Shown in pieces: positions 19,321-32,600 of a stretch of 64,000 nucleotides of DNA. The DNA is from Triplophysa rosa. Lineage: Eukaryota > Chordata > Actinopteri > Cypriniformes > Nemacheilidae. Location of the stretch: assembly GCF_024868665.1 (NCBI RefSeq), contig NC_079892.1:7027269-7091268 (forward strand). The letters are read 5' to 3'. The first letter of the stretch is position 1. The number at the start of each line of letters is the position of its first letter. The notes beneath the pieces were generated by a model. The model saw only the letters and a list, made by a program, of their open reading frames with translations, was not told the origin of the DNA and searched no databases. Both the position numbers and the translations under genes were made by a program.

Positions 19321-19601
19321 ATTCAAAATCGAATAATGGCATAACCATTATTATCTAACAGGTTGAATGACAACATTAAAAGACACATAAGATATACCAC
19401 AGTTCATTAAAATCTAAATCGAATAATGGCATAACCATTATTATCTAACAGGTTTAATGACAACACTAAAAGACACATAAGAAATACCACAGTTCATTAA
19501 AATCTAAATCGAATAATGGCATAACCATTATTATCTAACAGGTTTAATGACAACACTAAAAGACACATAAGAAATACCACATAGTTCATTAAAATCTAAA
19601 T
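19321..19601. repeat. Tandem repeat, 90-base unit, about three copies
   Basis: The unit starting GAATAATGGCATAACCATTA recurs at 19331, 19421 and 19511, exactly 90 bases apart, with only a few differences between copies. Each unit holds a small palindrome (AATAATGGCATAACCATTATT). Confidence 0.9.
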
Positions 19602-20639
19602 ATGATTTCATAAAAAATACGATGTTGACTCACCTTCACATTCTTGGATGGATGGACCGACAGACAGATATATGTACCATTACTTGTCAACAGAGGGCGC
19701 TGGGTCCTTAATATATTGGAACCCAATTTGTTACATAGGTGAAAAGTCTGAGGTACCATTTATTGCTGTTTAGAGTTAAAATATAAAATATCTCATTTAT
19801 TCTGAGGATTTGTTCTGTAGCAAATGTATATTTTATGCTGATAATACTGTTAACAACAACCAACTACACTCAAAACAGTTAGACTGTAACCTTTCAACAT
19901 AACAGTCTCTTTAGGGACTACAAATAACTGATAACTAATAAATATTGACTTTGAAGCGTATGTTGATAATGTTACTGCATTTAGATACAACTGTGTGGAC
20001 GTTATCAAAATCAAAAGAGCACTCATATAGAATGCTCATCAATTCCTTACATTTAAATGTAATGTAATAATACCAACGCAACGTATTAGTGTCAAAGGGG
20101 ATTCTTTTTGTATACACAAGTCCTCTAGTGAAGATCAATCGCAGGTATTTCGCTGTTTTGGAACAACAGAACCACTTCCCTTTCAACGAAATTCAAATGT
20201 GTGTGCAATCCCTTTAAATAAAGATACCACTTCCTGGTGAGGTGAAACACTTGACAACAAAGACCGAGTAACTCTTGAGTTAATTCACTCTCATTGACTT
20301 GTTCAGGTCAACAAGTTATTAAAAGGACGAGATATCGTTAGCGATAGTGAGCGAGCAGTTTTTATCTGGGTTGAGGTTGATTTGTTTTAATGTTTAGTTT
20401 GTTTTGTTGCGCGTAGGTCCCCCTGTCCGTTACAGATGGTACGGTCCAGCCCATCTGTTCTCCTCCTGTGAAATGCGGACTGAAACAGATTGTGAGACTC
20501 TACGGGTCGCAATGGCTACTACACCGCAAGGAAAACAAGTTTTGGTGTTCAGTTAAACGAGTTTTTTATGAGGAGAAAACTTGACGGATTCGTCTGAACC
20601 ATACTTTCTAATGTGAGACACTCGTTGGACGACGTAAAA

Positions 20640-23600
20640 ATGTCACAGGGATGTATAACTACTGTGGAGGAGATCCAGTCTTGGTGGGAAGTCCCCGCCA
20701 TTGCGCACTTCTGCTCGCTCTTCAGGACGGCTTTTAATTTACCAGACTTTGAAATAGAGGTAATTTATCTTGTCTGTATAAACTTGCGGCTCTGTTTCAT
20801 TTTCGTCAGGTTTATTAGCATGCGCCCCTTCTCGGTCGTTGTAGCGACAACAACAAACTCAAGTTGGCCATGTTCTCCGGTCAGCCGTCCGTGTTCACCA
20901 GATAGTCGCTCACGGCTCACTTCAGTCATTCACACAATTACTGACTAAATTGGACTTCAACCTGTGCCACTCAATCGCTGATAATGATAGTATTAGTGAA
21001 AAGTGAGTTATTTCGCTTTGTGTGATAAACTAGAACTAAACTGATCGCCGTGACACGGTTAACCGCCTGACCAAACGTCGTGCATTTGTGTTGTTTCTCT
21101 CTGATCTCTACTACAAAGTCTTATTTTATGTATAAAAACTTGTTTATTAAGTGGTTGGCATTGTTTTTATTTTGTTTACAGAACTACTCGATTGAGTGTG
21201 TTACGTTATTGACCAGTATCAATACAATTGCCACAACTGGCAACTTTGTTTTGTTTTGAGTTCTTTACATCTTTCATATAAAGAAACGTTGTAACACTGC
21301 GGTTAAAATATGCGGTTTTATTAAGGTGTTCAACTTCTCTAACACAGTTTTGTTATTATTTTACATGAGCTATTTATTGTGTTGTGTCATGTTCTCGTGC
21401 TTTCGCTTTTAGATTTAACACGGCGAGTAGTGGCGTCGAATTAGATTATAAACCAGCCCGTGACTTGATAAACTGGATCGGCTGGTGTTTCTCCCCACTG
21501 TTATGAAAACGATAAGCCAAGTTCACGATTCTGGAGTTACAAGTTTATTGGTGGATCACAAGCTGGCTTCGAGTTGGTCATTGTTCCGTAACTTGCTGTC
21601 TGCCTTGTTTGTGTTGTTGACTCACGCTCTTTACAATGGTGCTGGCTTCAATTTATCAGAAATAATTTCATTTTGACATCGTCCTTTTTCAGATCCACCG
21701 ATATGCATGTATACCAAGATCACCTTACATTATGTGGCTAGGTATCTATGTTTTTATGGTTGCATATATTTTAAACAATGAGTAAATCATTTTAATCGGC
21801 AATTTTTTGAGCAATTTGGAAGGAGATCCATACCGAGCATAGTTTTTTTTAAAGGCGTGAGAAATAGTCAACACAAGGTATCTTGGTACATCTCGACCCC
21901 CATATGTGTGAAACGTGCGCTGCTGCGCTTTGTTGTTGCAGGAACGGTTCGAGGTGGTGATCGTCGCGTGCTAACTCGCAGAGAAGTTATACCTCGCGTA
22001 TCGCCAACGAAAATACGGCACATTCGTCAGAAGAGCCCATTGGTATTGCACGTTAGCGATAAGAATCGTTATGTGATTTATTTCACTTTAATTCCACTAC
22101 AAACCTTCACTGTGCGCAGTTTAGTAATCTCATTTTGTGCGCAATCTAAAATTAGAGAAAGCACGTGTCAATGCAGTGTTAAAAGATTTACATTCAGATG
22201 CTGTTTCAGGCACAAGTCATTGACCGTTTCGCGATTCATCCTCGCATCCTAATTGCATTCAGTCTAGGTGTCCAAGGTCATTCAACACAAAGCACCCCAT
22301 TCCCACTTTACTACCCTGGTAACTTCGCAGACACGCATGAATGGGACGTAAACCACCACTGTGAATAATCCAATCGGTTGCTTTAATCTTGTGATTGAGA
22401 CGTTTTTCAAGTCATTACTCCAGGCTGTTGTTATAATCCTTGCAGAATCTTCTTCATCCTAATGCTTCTTAGATGTTAAATGTTTGGTGGACATATTCAA
22501 AATTCAATATGTTCTGTTTAGTGTATACGTTAATTCACATGAAGTTGAGGGAATGTTTAGTTAACAATACAATCCGTATGCATGTCTTAATAGATTTAAG
22601 AACTCTATATTTAGCTGTCAACGTTGCTTGGTGGCATGTTCATTGTCAAAACACATGTGATCTAATAACATTGTTATTATGTCAAATCATAGCTCGTGTC
22701 AGGAAAAGGGATTTTAGGGATTGTTGACACAGAGTGGCTTTATTTTGCACCTTGTGAATAAAGAAGATTGTTAATATCTCGGCCTGTAATCCTTATTTGG
22801 AGATATAGCAAACTAATTTCAAGAAGTGAGCTTCTTGCTCTTGGATAGAATTGAGAGAGACAGAGTGTTTGCCAGAGTTTATAAATTTAGTCTAATGTAA
22901 TTATTCCTTCTTTTATCTCATTAACACAAAAAGAAACACAAATTGATGCAAAGGTCATCCACGCGGATTGGCCAGCCACTCACTAACAGAGAATTTTAAT
23001 TGTGGTAATGCTCAGAATTCTCGTAATTCACCGGTTTGTTTTTAGCTCTTACGAGGCACTCATCCAAAGCCGTGCCCAAAAAAGCAGGTGGATAGTCCAG
23101 TAAATAGAACCCAAATCCGGTGGTAAGAGGATACAGTTCTTCTGCCTGTGAGAAAGCCTACCCTGTAAGGATGACCATATGTTTATTTGGCTAACTTTTG
23201 GAGTTCTGGATTGATTTTTTCAGGGAGATGTCATCCATTCTCACCTGTTGAGGATATGATTTGGTAGTTTGAGTATATGATTAACTCTGATACCCCCTGA
23301 ACTAAATATGTATTAAACTTGTTCTGTATGTCAAAGTTAAATACATTTTGGTCATGTTTGTCACGACACAAGCTTTGCGCAACACAGTGGATATTTCAAA
23401 CGCAAAGGTGTTGGTCAACTGCTTTTTCTTCTGAGAATCTGTTCCGGGGATTGACAATAGAGATTCGTCTTGGCAAGCTGACAAAACGGCTCCTTGGACA
23501 TTGTTCATTGGTTACACTTCACAGTCACACTCTGCATCCCTGCCCTAGATGAGAGAAGTGCACTACAGGAAGAGGCCACACTCGCCAGGGCTCTCTCCCT

Positions 23601-26600
23601 GCTTTTTGTCTGTGTAAAGCATGCTTGATTTCCTATCAGTATGGCTGTGAAACGAACCCACAGCCTTCAGGAACTGAAGCCCGAATCTTTCAGGAGCCGA
23701 GCCCCTCCGCCCTTCATACTTGCGCACAGCCAGAGGGCTAGGCCTGCCGGCTGCGCACAGAAAATGAGCGTTGGTGTTTTGTTGCTTGTCTGTTTTAATA
23801 CGTCTTCATTATCTGTTTGATGATGTCTAGAAAGTGGGTGGAGAATTGATAATTGGGCATTTAGTCTAAGCAGAAGGCTTAATTTAGTTTCTGAATTGAT
23901 TACAGTTGGTGGGCAAAGTCAGCAATGTGGGCAAATGGAGAAAGACAACCTCATTACTGATTAATCTTGATGACATCTGTTTTTTATAGAACTGACCAGC
24001 ACAAGCACTTTTTAATTGTGTTGAAATTGACCCTTGTTGTGTTCTAATTGTCAATTTTAAAGCGGCAGTCTGTAACTTTTGCCTCTTTATCGCCATCTCT
24101 GTTTGAGACATTACTCAACTCAACTCATCTTTATTTATATAGCACCAATAAAAACAACAATTGTTGACCAAGGTGCTTGACAATTAGAAAGAAAAAAAAA
24201 CATTAAATTCGATAAGTTGCACAAGATGATGCCAGTGAGCTTTTGGGACGCCAGGGTCGGCAAACTAATTCCCGGTCGTATAACACTGTATGGGAAAAGG
24301 AGGGTTTTTAGCTGGCTATTATGGGTGTTTTTTAGATGAAAAAGAAGAAAGTAATACATCAGCGATATGACAGATCCTCTTTACATTGCTGAGCACTTTG
24401 TTAAGCCAAAACAACTCAATAGTGTTATATGACTGAAAGTTAGTCTGCTGACCCTGGTGTCGTAAAAGCTCACCGGCGTTATCTTGTGCATCTAGCCCAT
24501 TGCAGGCTACTTCACATACTTACTTTAGCATTCTTTGAAGTCAACTGACTTTTCCCAAAATTGCACCTGACAGCTCAACTTAAATACCGTGGCAGATCAG
24601 AATACAGTCAGTATTCCAAACTGATTTTTATGTACCTACTTGCTAAAACTTAAAAAGTTAAGAAACTTCAATTCTGTGAGCGATATGAGATCCTTTGACC
24701 TGTTTGGTAGAGATTTATTTGTCTTGTATACAATTATTTGAGTTGTTCTGCATGCTTTGGAGCTAATATATGTTATAGATTTAAATGTTTTTTGACAATG
24801 TTTACAAAGTCTTTAAATTATGCAACCTCTCTGCACCTATCCTTGTATTTCACTTCAGCAACCAAACACCTTTCACATGTTTGCCTTCCAATTCTTTTTT
24901 TTTTATGGCAGTCTGTGCCTTAACAAGTTTATAATTCAGTCTTCTGATGCACCCCTAATTAACACTTACCTCTATCAGAGATTGCACAGCCCATTGTCAT
25001 ATGCCTCATTAAACTGTCAGGCGTTGATGTTCTAACATAGCATGTCCACATGTTTCCTGACAGATGTTTGTCTTATTCTTACACACCAGTGTCATTTATC
25101 AACTCCTCCTTCCTTGTCTCACCTTCCTCCCATGTACAAGTGTCGTCTTTTCTCCATCCTCCTCCCATTCTGGGCCTGTGTGTTTTGCCAGTATTGAATA
25201 GAACATTCATGTTTTCCATCATTGGCCCTGGCATGAGCATGACTAAATCACAGATGGTGGGTCTTTCATTGAGCCTCCCCCCAGAGAGGGGAGATGGTTG
25301 TAGCTGGGTGCTTCAGCTAGTCTCGGGCTCCTTTTCTTCTGGGCCTTACGCCGTATGATTGTAAATTGAGATTTAATCTCAATGGGGTCTGGTAGAGCAA
25401 GAGCTGAGGACGGCCTCTTGTTTTGAACAGCAGATGGATTAAGATGAGGAAAACGGATTTGTGTCCACGGATCTGTAGCGCTTTCTCGTTTTGCTCAGAC
25501 ACCGGGTGTCGATTGTGAAGGATAGCTGAGTGTGTTTGTATGCACATTCATGTGCGCATCCATGTAGCCTGTGTTGAATCGGAGGCTTTGATGTGAGAGG
25601 GGCTAACCCTTGTTAGAGCTCCTGCCGTTTTAAGGAGGAGGAAGTGAGCTTTTGGCTGAGGGATTTGCACCATCAATAACTGAAGGGTCAGCAGGCCTTG
25701 TTTCAGACCCCAGATGCTGTTCGTTGAAAAAATTCACTGTCTCCCACCTGCATCCTAATGATATTTATCTTATAACCCATGTCAGTTCCACCAGAGGATA
25801 AAAGATCTTTAGTCATTTACAGTAGTAAAATATTGGCGTTTAAGGGAAGCATTACTAATACTAATTCTCTCCATCGGGCGTTAAACTTTGGCATGTTACT
25901 TGTCACCATGTTTGTAATACAAACATGAATGGTAATGGTTTGCGTCTTACTGAAAAAAAGAGTGCTGTTGATAATCGGGCATTAACTGTGACCCCTTATT
26001 CCCTAGCAACTGCATAACAACCCAGTAAAACCACTCCCTCTGCCATCAAAGTATCGTAAGACCACACACAAGTGACTCCCTCATGCTTAATACTTTGAAA
26101 CTTCTCTAGTCTTTCTAAACCACCACAACATTGTGATAACTAACTCCCCTCCCCCAAGTCTGATTGACAGGTGAGGGCAGAAGTAAATGTATCCTGATGG
26201 TTCCACACGGGGAGGGGGGTGTTTGTGGGGCTTGTACTCTGTGGTGTTTGTTTCAGCCGGCTCCATTGTTGCAGCGCCCCATGGTTCCCAATGGCTGTCT
26301 CCAGTTTGGGGCTGCCTCACCACACATGGTGCTCTGAAGGGAGTTGCTTATGTGTGGGTTGAAATTGAAGCTGGATGATAGACCTCAATTGTGATCCTAG
26401 TTTGTAGGGTTGGTGTTAACCCTCTTAGGCTGTGACTGTCAGGTTGGTGGTTTTTTTTTTTGCTGGTGACAGCATGATGCAAGAACCTGTTAGGAGCTCG
26501 TAAGAGCATGATGGGAATCTGCTGTTTCGTGTATCATCAGGGATTGCGACTCTCTCCCCACAGACAGCTGAGTAGATGGGGGTGGCAGTGATGGGGGAGT

Positions 26601-29600
26601 CACTAGTGCAGTTGGATGTTTGGTGTGGGGGGTGCTGTATGCAGTCTGCGCAAAAGACGTGAGGGAGCGTCAGCCTGGAGCAGAAATGGCAACGAGAGAG
26701 TGCATACGTGTGTATTTTGGAGGGGAGGGGTGTTGAAGTGCTTTGAGAGGCTAGTCGAACAGTTTGTAACAATGGCCCAGCCAGACCCACTCATCTGCTC
26801 TTGGGAACTGTTGTTTAGAGAGAAGCCATGGTTGTCTTGTCTGTTACGCTTATGGTAATGTTTCCTGGTTCATTTTCGTATGTTTGCATCACAGCACACT
26901 CTGTTTGGGAAGGATTCTGTTTCTAAAAATAGTGAATGTCAGTTTACTCTGACGTTTTTTTTCACTATTCCCTGGAGCCTAATATAAGACTAGGTCTTTT
27001 GTGGCCCATATTTGCCATAACCCAATGTGTTTTGACTTTGTTTATCTTCTCTACAGGAATGTATTTGTTACTTCGTACTTTCCAGGTGCATAAATTAACT
27101 TTTATATTGAGCATTACAACATTATAGCATTTGACACTGATAGTTCATGTAGCAAACTGGCTAACACAACAGTGTCCTTTTCAGTTAATAGGGTATGAAA
27201 AATGGGAATTTTATTTGGATATTTTTAAGGTATTTTATATGCAGTGGCTTGCAAAAGTGTTCAACCCCCTTCATTTTATTCACATTTTGTTGTGCTGCTG
27301 CCTTATCTTAAACTACTTTAAATGATTATTTTTTTACATTAATCTACACTCCATGCACAATAATGACAAAACAAAAAACGGATTTTTGACAGCTTTGCAA
27401 ATTTATTAAAAATAAAAAACAAAAATAAGTACATTGCATAAGTATTCACACCCTTTTCTGGGACACTTGAAATTTTGCTCAGAAGCATTAGTTTTGCTTG
27501 TTAATGTTTATACACTTCGAGTGGAGTTAACCTGTGCCAAATTCAATTGAATAAGTATGATTTGGAGCGGCACATACCTCTCTATAAAGGGTGCAACAGC
27601 TGAAAATGCATATCAAAGTAAAAACCAAGACATGAGGTCAAAAGAACTGCCAGTAGAGCTTTGAGACAGGATTGTATCAAGGCACAGATCTGGGGAAGAC
27701 TTCTGAAAAAAATCTGCTGTATTGAAGGTTCACAGAAGCATGTAGCCTCCATTTATCCTCAATGAAAGAGGTTTGGAACCACCAGATCTCTTACTTGAGC
27801 TGACCTCCTGTCCAAACTGAGCCATCGATGAGGAAGGGTCTTGGTTAGAGCGGTGACCAAGAAGCTGATGATCACTCTGGTTGAGCTCCATGATCATATA
27901 TGGAGATGGGAGAAACTTACAGAAGGACAAACATCACTGCAACACTCCACCAATCTGGGCTTTATGGCTCAAAACCTTTGCTCAGTGAAGACACATGGAA
28001 ACTTGAAATATGCAAAAACATACTTCAACGAATCTTTCAAACTGTCAGAAACAAGATATTCTGGTCTGATGAATCTCAGATTCATGCATCATGTCTGGAG
28101 AAAAACAAGCACTGCTCAACACCTGTACAATACCGTCTTAACAGTAAAGTGTAGTGGAAACAGCATCATGATGTGGGGGTGTTTTAGCTTCAGGGACTGT
28201 ACACAAATACGGAGATAATGATCATGAAAACCTAGCCCAGAACATCAGAACCTCGGACAGGGCAGAAGGTTCATCCAACATGACAATGATCCTAAGCACA
28301 CAACTAAAACAATGCAAGAGTGGCTTATGGACAACTCTGTCTATGTCCTATGATGGCCCAGCTAGTGCTTGAACCAACTGAACATTCTCTGTAGAAACCT
28401 AAAATGTTTGTCTACTGATGATCTCCATCCAACCTGACAGGTTTGAGAGGATCTGAGGAGAAGAATGACAGAAAATTGCCAAATGCAGATGTGTAAAGCT
28501 TTTCACATCATACCCAAAAAGATTTGAGTCTGTAAAGGCGCTTTAACCATTTCTGAGTTAAGGGTGTGAATACTTAGCAATGTACTTATTTTTGTTTTTA
28601 TTTTTAATAAATTTGCAAAGCTGTCAAAAATCTGTTTTTGTTTTGTCATTATTGTGCATGGAGTGTAGATTAATGTAAAAAAATAATCATTTAAAGTAGT
28701 TAAGTAAAGGCAGCAGCATAACAAAATGTGAATAAAATGAAGGGGGTTGAACACTTTGCATACACTCACCTAAAGGATTATTAGGAACACCATACTAATA
28801 CGGTGTTTGACCCCCTTTCGCCTTCAGAACTGCCTTAATTCTACGTGGCATTGATTCAACAAGGTGCTGAAAGCATTCTTTAGAAATGTTGGCCCATATT
28901 GATAGGATAGCATCTTGCAGTTGATGGAGATTTGTGGGATGCACATCCAGGGCACGAAGCTCCCGTTCCACCACATCCCAAAGATGTTCTATCGGGTTGA
29001 GATCTGGTGACTGTGGGGGCCATTCTAGTACAGTGAACTCATTGTCATGTTCAAGAAACCAATTTGAAATGATTCGAGCTTTGTGACATGGTGCATTATC
29101 CTGCTGGAAGTAGCCATTAGAGGATGGGTACATGGTGGTCATAAAGGGATGGACATGGTCAGAAACAATGCTCAGGTAGGCCGTGGCATTTAAACGATGC
29201 CCAATTGGCACTAAGGGGCCTAAAGTGTGCCAAGAAAACATCCCCCACACCATTACACCACCACCACCAGCCTGCACAGTGGTAACAAGGCATGATGGAT
29301 CCATGTTCTCATTCTGTTTACGCCAAATTCTGACTCTACCATTTGAATGTCTCAACAGAAATCGAGACTCATCAGACCAGGCAACATTTTTCCAGTCTTC
29401 AACTGTCCAATTTTGGTGAGCTCGTGCAAATTGTAGCCTCTTTTTCCTATTTGTAGTGGAGATGAGTGGTACCCGGTGGGGTCTTCTGCTGTTGTAGCCC
29501 ATCTGCCTCAAGGTTGTGCGTGTTGTGGCTTCACAAATGCTTTGCTGCATACCTCGGTTGTAACGAGTGGTTATTTCAGTCAAAGTTGCTCTTCTATCAG

Positions 29601-32600
29601 CTTGAATCAGTCGGCCCATTCTCCTCTGACCTCTAGCATCAACAAGGCATTTTCGCCCACAGGACTGCCGCATACTGGATGTTTTTCCCTTTTCACACCA
29701 TTCTTTGTAAACCCTAGAAATGGTTGTGCGTGAAAATCCCAGTAACTGAGCAGATTGTGAAATACTCAGACCGGCCCGTCTGGCACCAACAACCATGCCA
29801 CGCTCAAAATTGCTTAAATCACCTTTCTTTCCCATTCTGACATTCAGTTTGGAGTTCAGGAGATTGTCTTGACCAGGACCACACCCCTAAATGCATTGAA
29901 GCAACTGCCATGTGATTGGTTGATTAGATAATTGCATTAATGAGAAATTGAACAGGTGTTCCTAATAATCCTTTAGGTGAGTGTATATTGTTATACACGA
30001 ACACTTTCCATTACATCCCGGCTCAGTTTGACTTTGTTTCCCTGGCAAACCTGATTTGTGTTAATAGTCCATACAAATGCACATTGTCATACCCGGTGGT
30101 ATTGGCCAACATCCTGTTCAAGATGTTGCAAAAAGATCGCAAAGTGAAGGACATGCAAGACACTATGCTCAGCAAAGGTTTTTGTGGAGGCCATTGTGAA
30201 CAGACTCAGTTTCCTGGAGTTAATGATCCCCAATCAAAAGCCTGTGTGGTGATCCCAAACCCAGGATGTGTTTAGCCATCCATCCATGACCACCTGTTGC
30301 GCCTGGCACTGACATTGAGATGGGTGGCCTAGCTATGTGCAGTCTTAAGCATCCTCTGCACTTGACCCTTTCAAAAAATGTACCAGTGACCATGATAAAA
30401 CGTAAAAGTAATGATTCTCCATTTTAACACACTGTATGTCTGTGGAATGTTTTTGTTAACACATTTTAAAAGTGATTACTTTTGTAAAAAGTAAAGGTCA
30501 TGTGTGGAAGGATTGTCAGAAGACCTTTGACGGATAATGGTACAAAGTTGTTTCTCTTTGCAAATTATTAGGAATTTACAAATTATTTGCTAATAAATAA
30601 TGCTTGCACATTTAATTTATAAGTGTAACAGTTCAAATTGTTCATGATTTGTTTTCTTTCATGTTTTCATGTCCGGTACTTGATATGTTAAGAGAAAACT
30701 TTTAAGAACTTGCTGTTATTAAGCATTTTTGTTAAAATGTCTTTACTATTTAGATCAACATTTTGATGTAATAATTTTAATTATTAATAGTAAGGTATTT
30801 TATTGGAATAAAGTTTATTTTTAAATTTAATGTTACATTTAGAAACTTTTTAATACTATTTGAGCAACGTTGATCACTGGATCACTTTTATGTTTTGTGC
30901 CATAAGTCTAATGTTCCTTTGGTTAAAGGCAGAGTAGATCATTTGGAAAATGCTAACGTTTGCCTGCTAGCAGTGCAATCATACGATCCCTCCCTCTCGC
31001 GAATCACCATCTAAAGCCACGCCTCCTCCAAAGCACATGAGGGTGCGCACAGACCAGAAGCTGTTGGATCGGTTCCAGTGAAGTCATGTCACATTCACCG
31101 ATGAGAAAACATTACAGTACAAAGTGAATTACATTACTACAATAACGAACATCTCCAGGTACCTGTTCTCTGTCCGCCACTGTCCCGCTGCCTGCACATC
31201 GCACATGAGCGTGCTGATGACGTGTGATGTCTGCGTGAACGGGGTGCGCAGTGGGATGCAAAATACGCTGACTGAAAATGTACACATGACGTATCATTGC
31301 CCTCGGACCAAGGGCAGTAATTTTCCAACGTTTTTTGACCCTACGCCTTTCACAGAAGATATATAATTATAAAAATACCAATGTTTCACTTTAATTATTG
31401 ATTGCTATCAGGATGTTAAGAGACTTCCAACCAGCATGACAAAAAAAGGTTCTGGACAGGATTGCCTACTCAGCCTTAAACTTTATTCTTGGCGTAAAGA
31501 ACTCTTTTGCTTTGCTTTTATTTAGTGTCTGTCAGAATTAGTTTCGACCTCACTAATATTCTATTGACTCTGTGCTTTATATGGCTAGTCTCATTCAATG
31601 TATTGCTGTGAGCAAAAGATACTTATGCCAGTAAAAAAAATTTATTGGCATTATATTGCTGTTGTGACTGATTGCAAATCCAATTTTTTTTCCAGAGAGT
31701 AGACCTAAATGATATGACATTTCAAATTGCTGTATTCACAAACAAGCAGAAATGTGTTGTCGTCGACAGGTTTAACATAGCAATATGCAATTAGACAACT
31801 TATTGCCATAAAAAGTTGAACCACGTCTGGCACACAGCCATACATGTGCACTCATGGAGATTGTAACTGCACTTGTCCATTTGATCCTTTGTTTTGCATA
31901 TCTTGCTCTCAAGATGCATCATTAAATTTGAGATAAATGGTGCAAATGCTTACCGACCAGAGGTGGCTGTTGAAGAGTTTCTCTTCAGAATTAGTGTTCT
32001 GTTATGGGGGTGGAGAGTGTTGCATCAAGATATACATGTCCAAGAGTTTTCGAAGGAAGATAGATGAGCATTCATGGCCAAGATATCCTCACCCAGCCCT
32101 TTGTCTTCCTGTTGCTTCCTTAAGCAAGAGCTGTAAATTGCTCCTCTGCCATCTGTGGAGAGATTATGCTGTGCATCAGGGACTGATATTGGGGGCAGCT
32201 CTGTGTTGTCATGGCAGAAACAGGAAAGATATAGTAAAAAACAGGGCTTGGTCAGTCACTGAAAAAATAAACAGTTTAACTAATTGAGTTTAAGATAACT
32301 CTTATCAGTAGGTCTACTTTCTAAACTTGTCAATAAGGGTTGTTGGCTTACCTGATGGGTCAAGCACTGGAAAGTCAATTTACTGACCTGAGATGGTAGC
32401 CTAGAGTAAAAATCCACAATGATCTTCTCTATAACAACATGGCAACATTAGATTTAAATCATACAGCCTTTGTCGTAAAATAAAGTATGTATATCTATAT
32501 TTGTTATTCTGTTCTAACTCAAGATTATCTGCCCACCTGTAAGACACATTTTTAAAGGCTACTGTTGTGCACCTGCCATACCTGTTTTGCTAGTTGGTTA

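Larger units (their letters stand above)
17776..20639. other. Divergent intergenic region between slc25a18 and cecr2
   Basis: It contains the probable slc25a18 non-coding exon (3' end at 18898), a small palindromic element (19195-19293), a 90-base tandem repeat (about 19321-19601) and the cecr2 5' flank. About 20220-20640 is richer in CpG than the surroundings and probably holds the cecr2 promoter and leader. No other gene is supported; the open frames at 18195-18874 show no recognisable protein. Confidence 0.6.

Noticed and set aside
20613..20639. Nine-codon N-terminal extension of cecr2 from a GTG
   Set aside because: Nuclear genes rarely start at GTG, and an ATG with purine at -3 follows at 20640.
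21857..22252. 131-codon plus-strand open frame in cecr2 intron 1
   Set aside because: No recognisable domain, no splice context, composition like the surrounding intron.
26425..26790. 121-codon minus-strand frame in cecr2 intron 1
   Set aside because: Low-complexity Ser/Thr/Cys sequence with no family likeness and no promoter or polyadenylation support.
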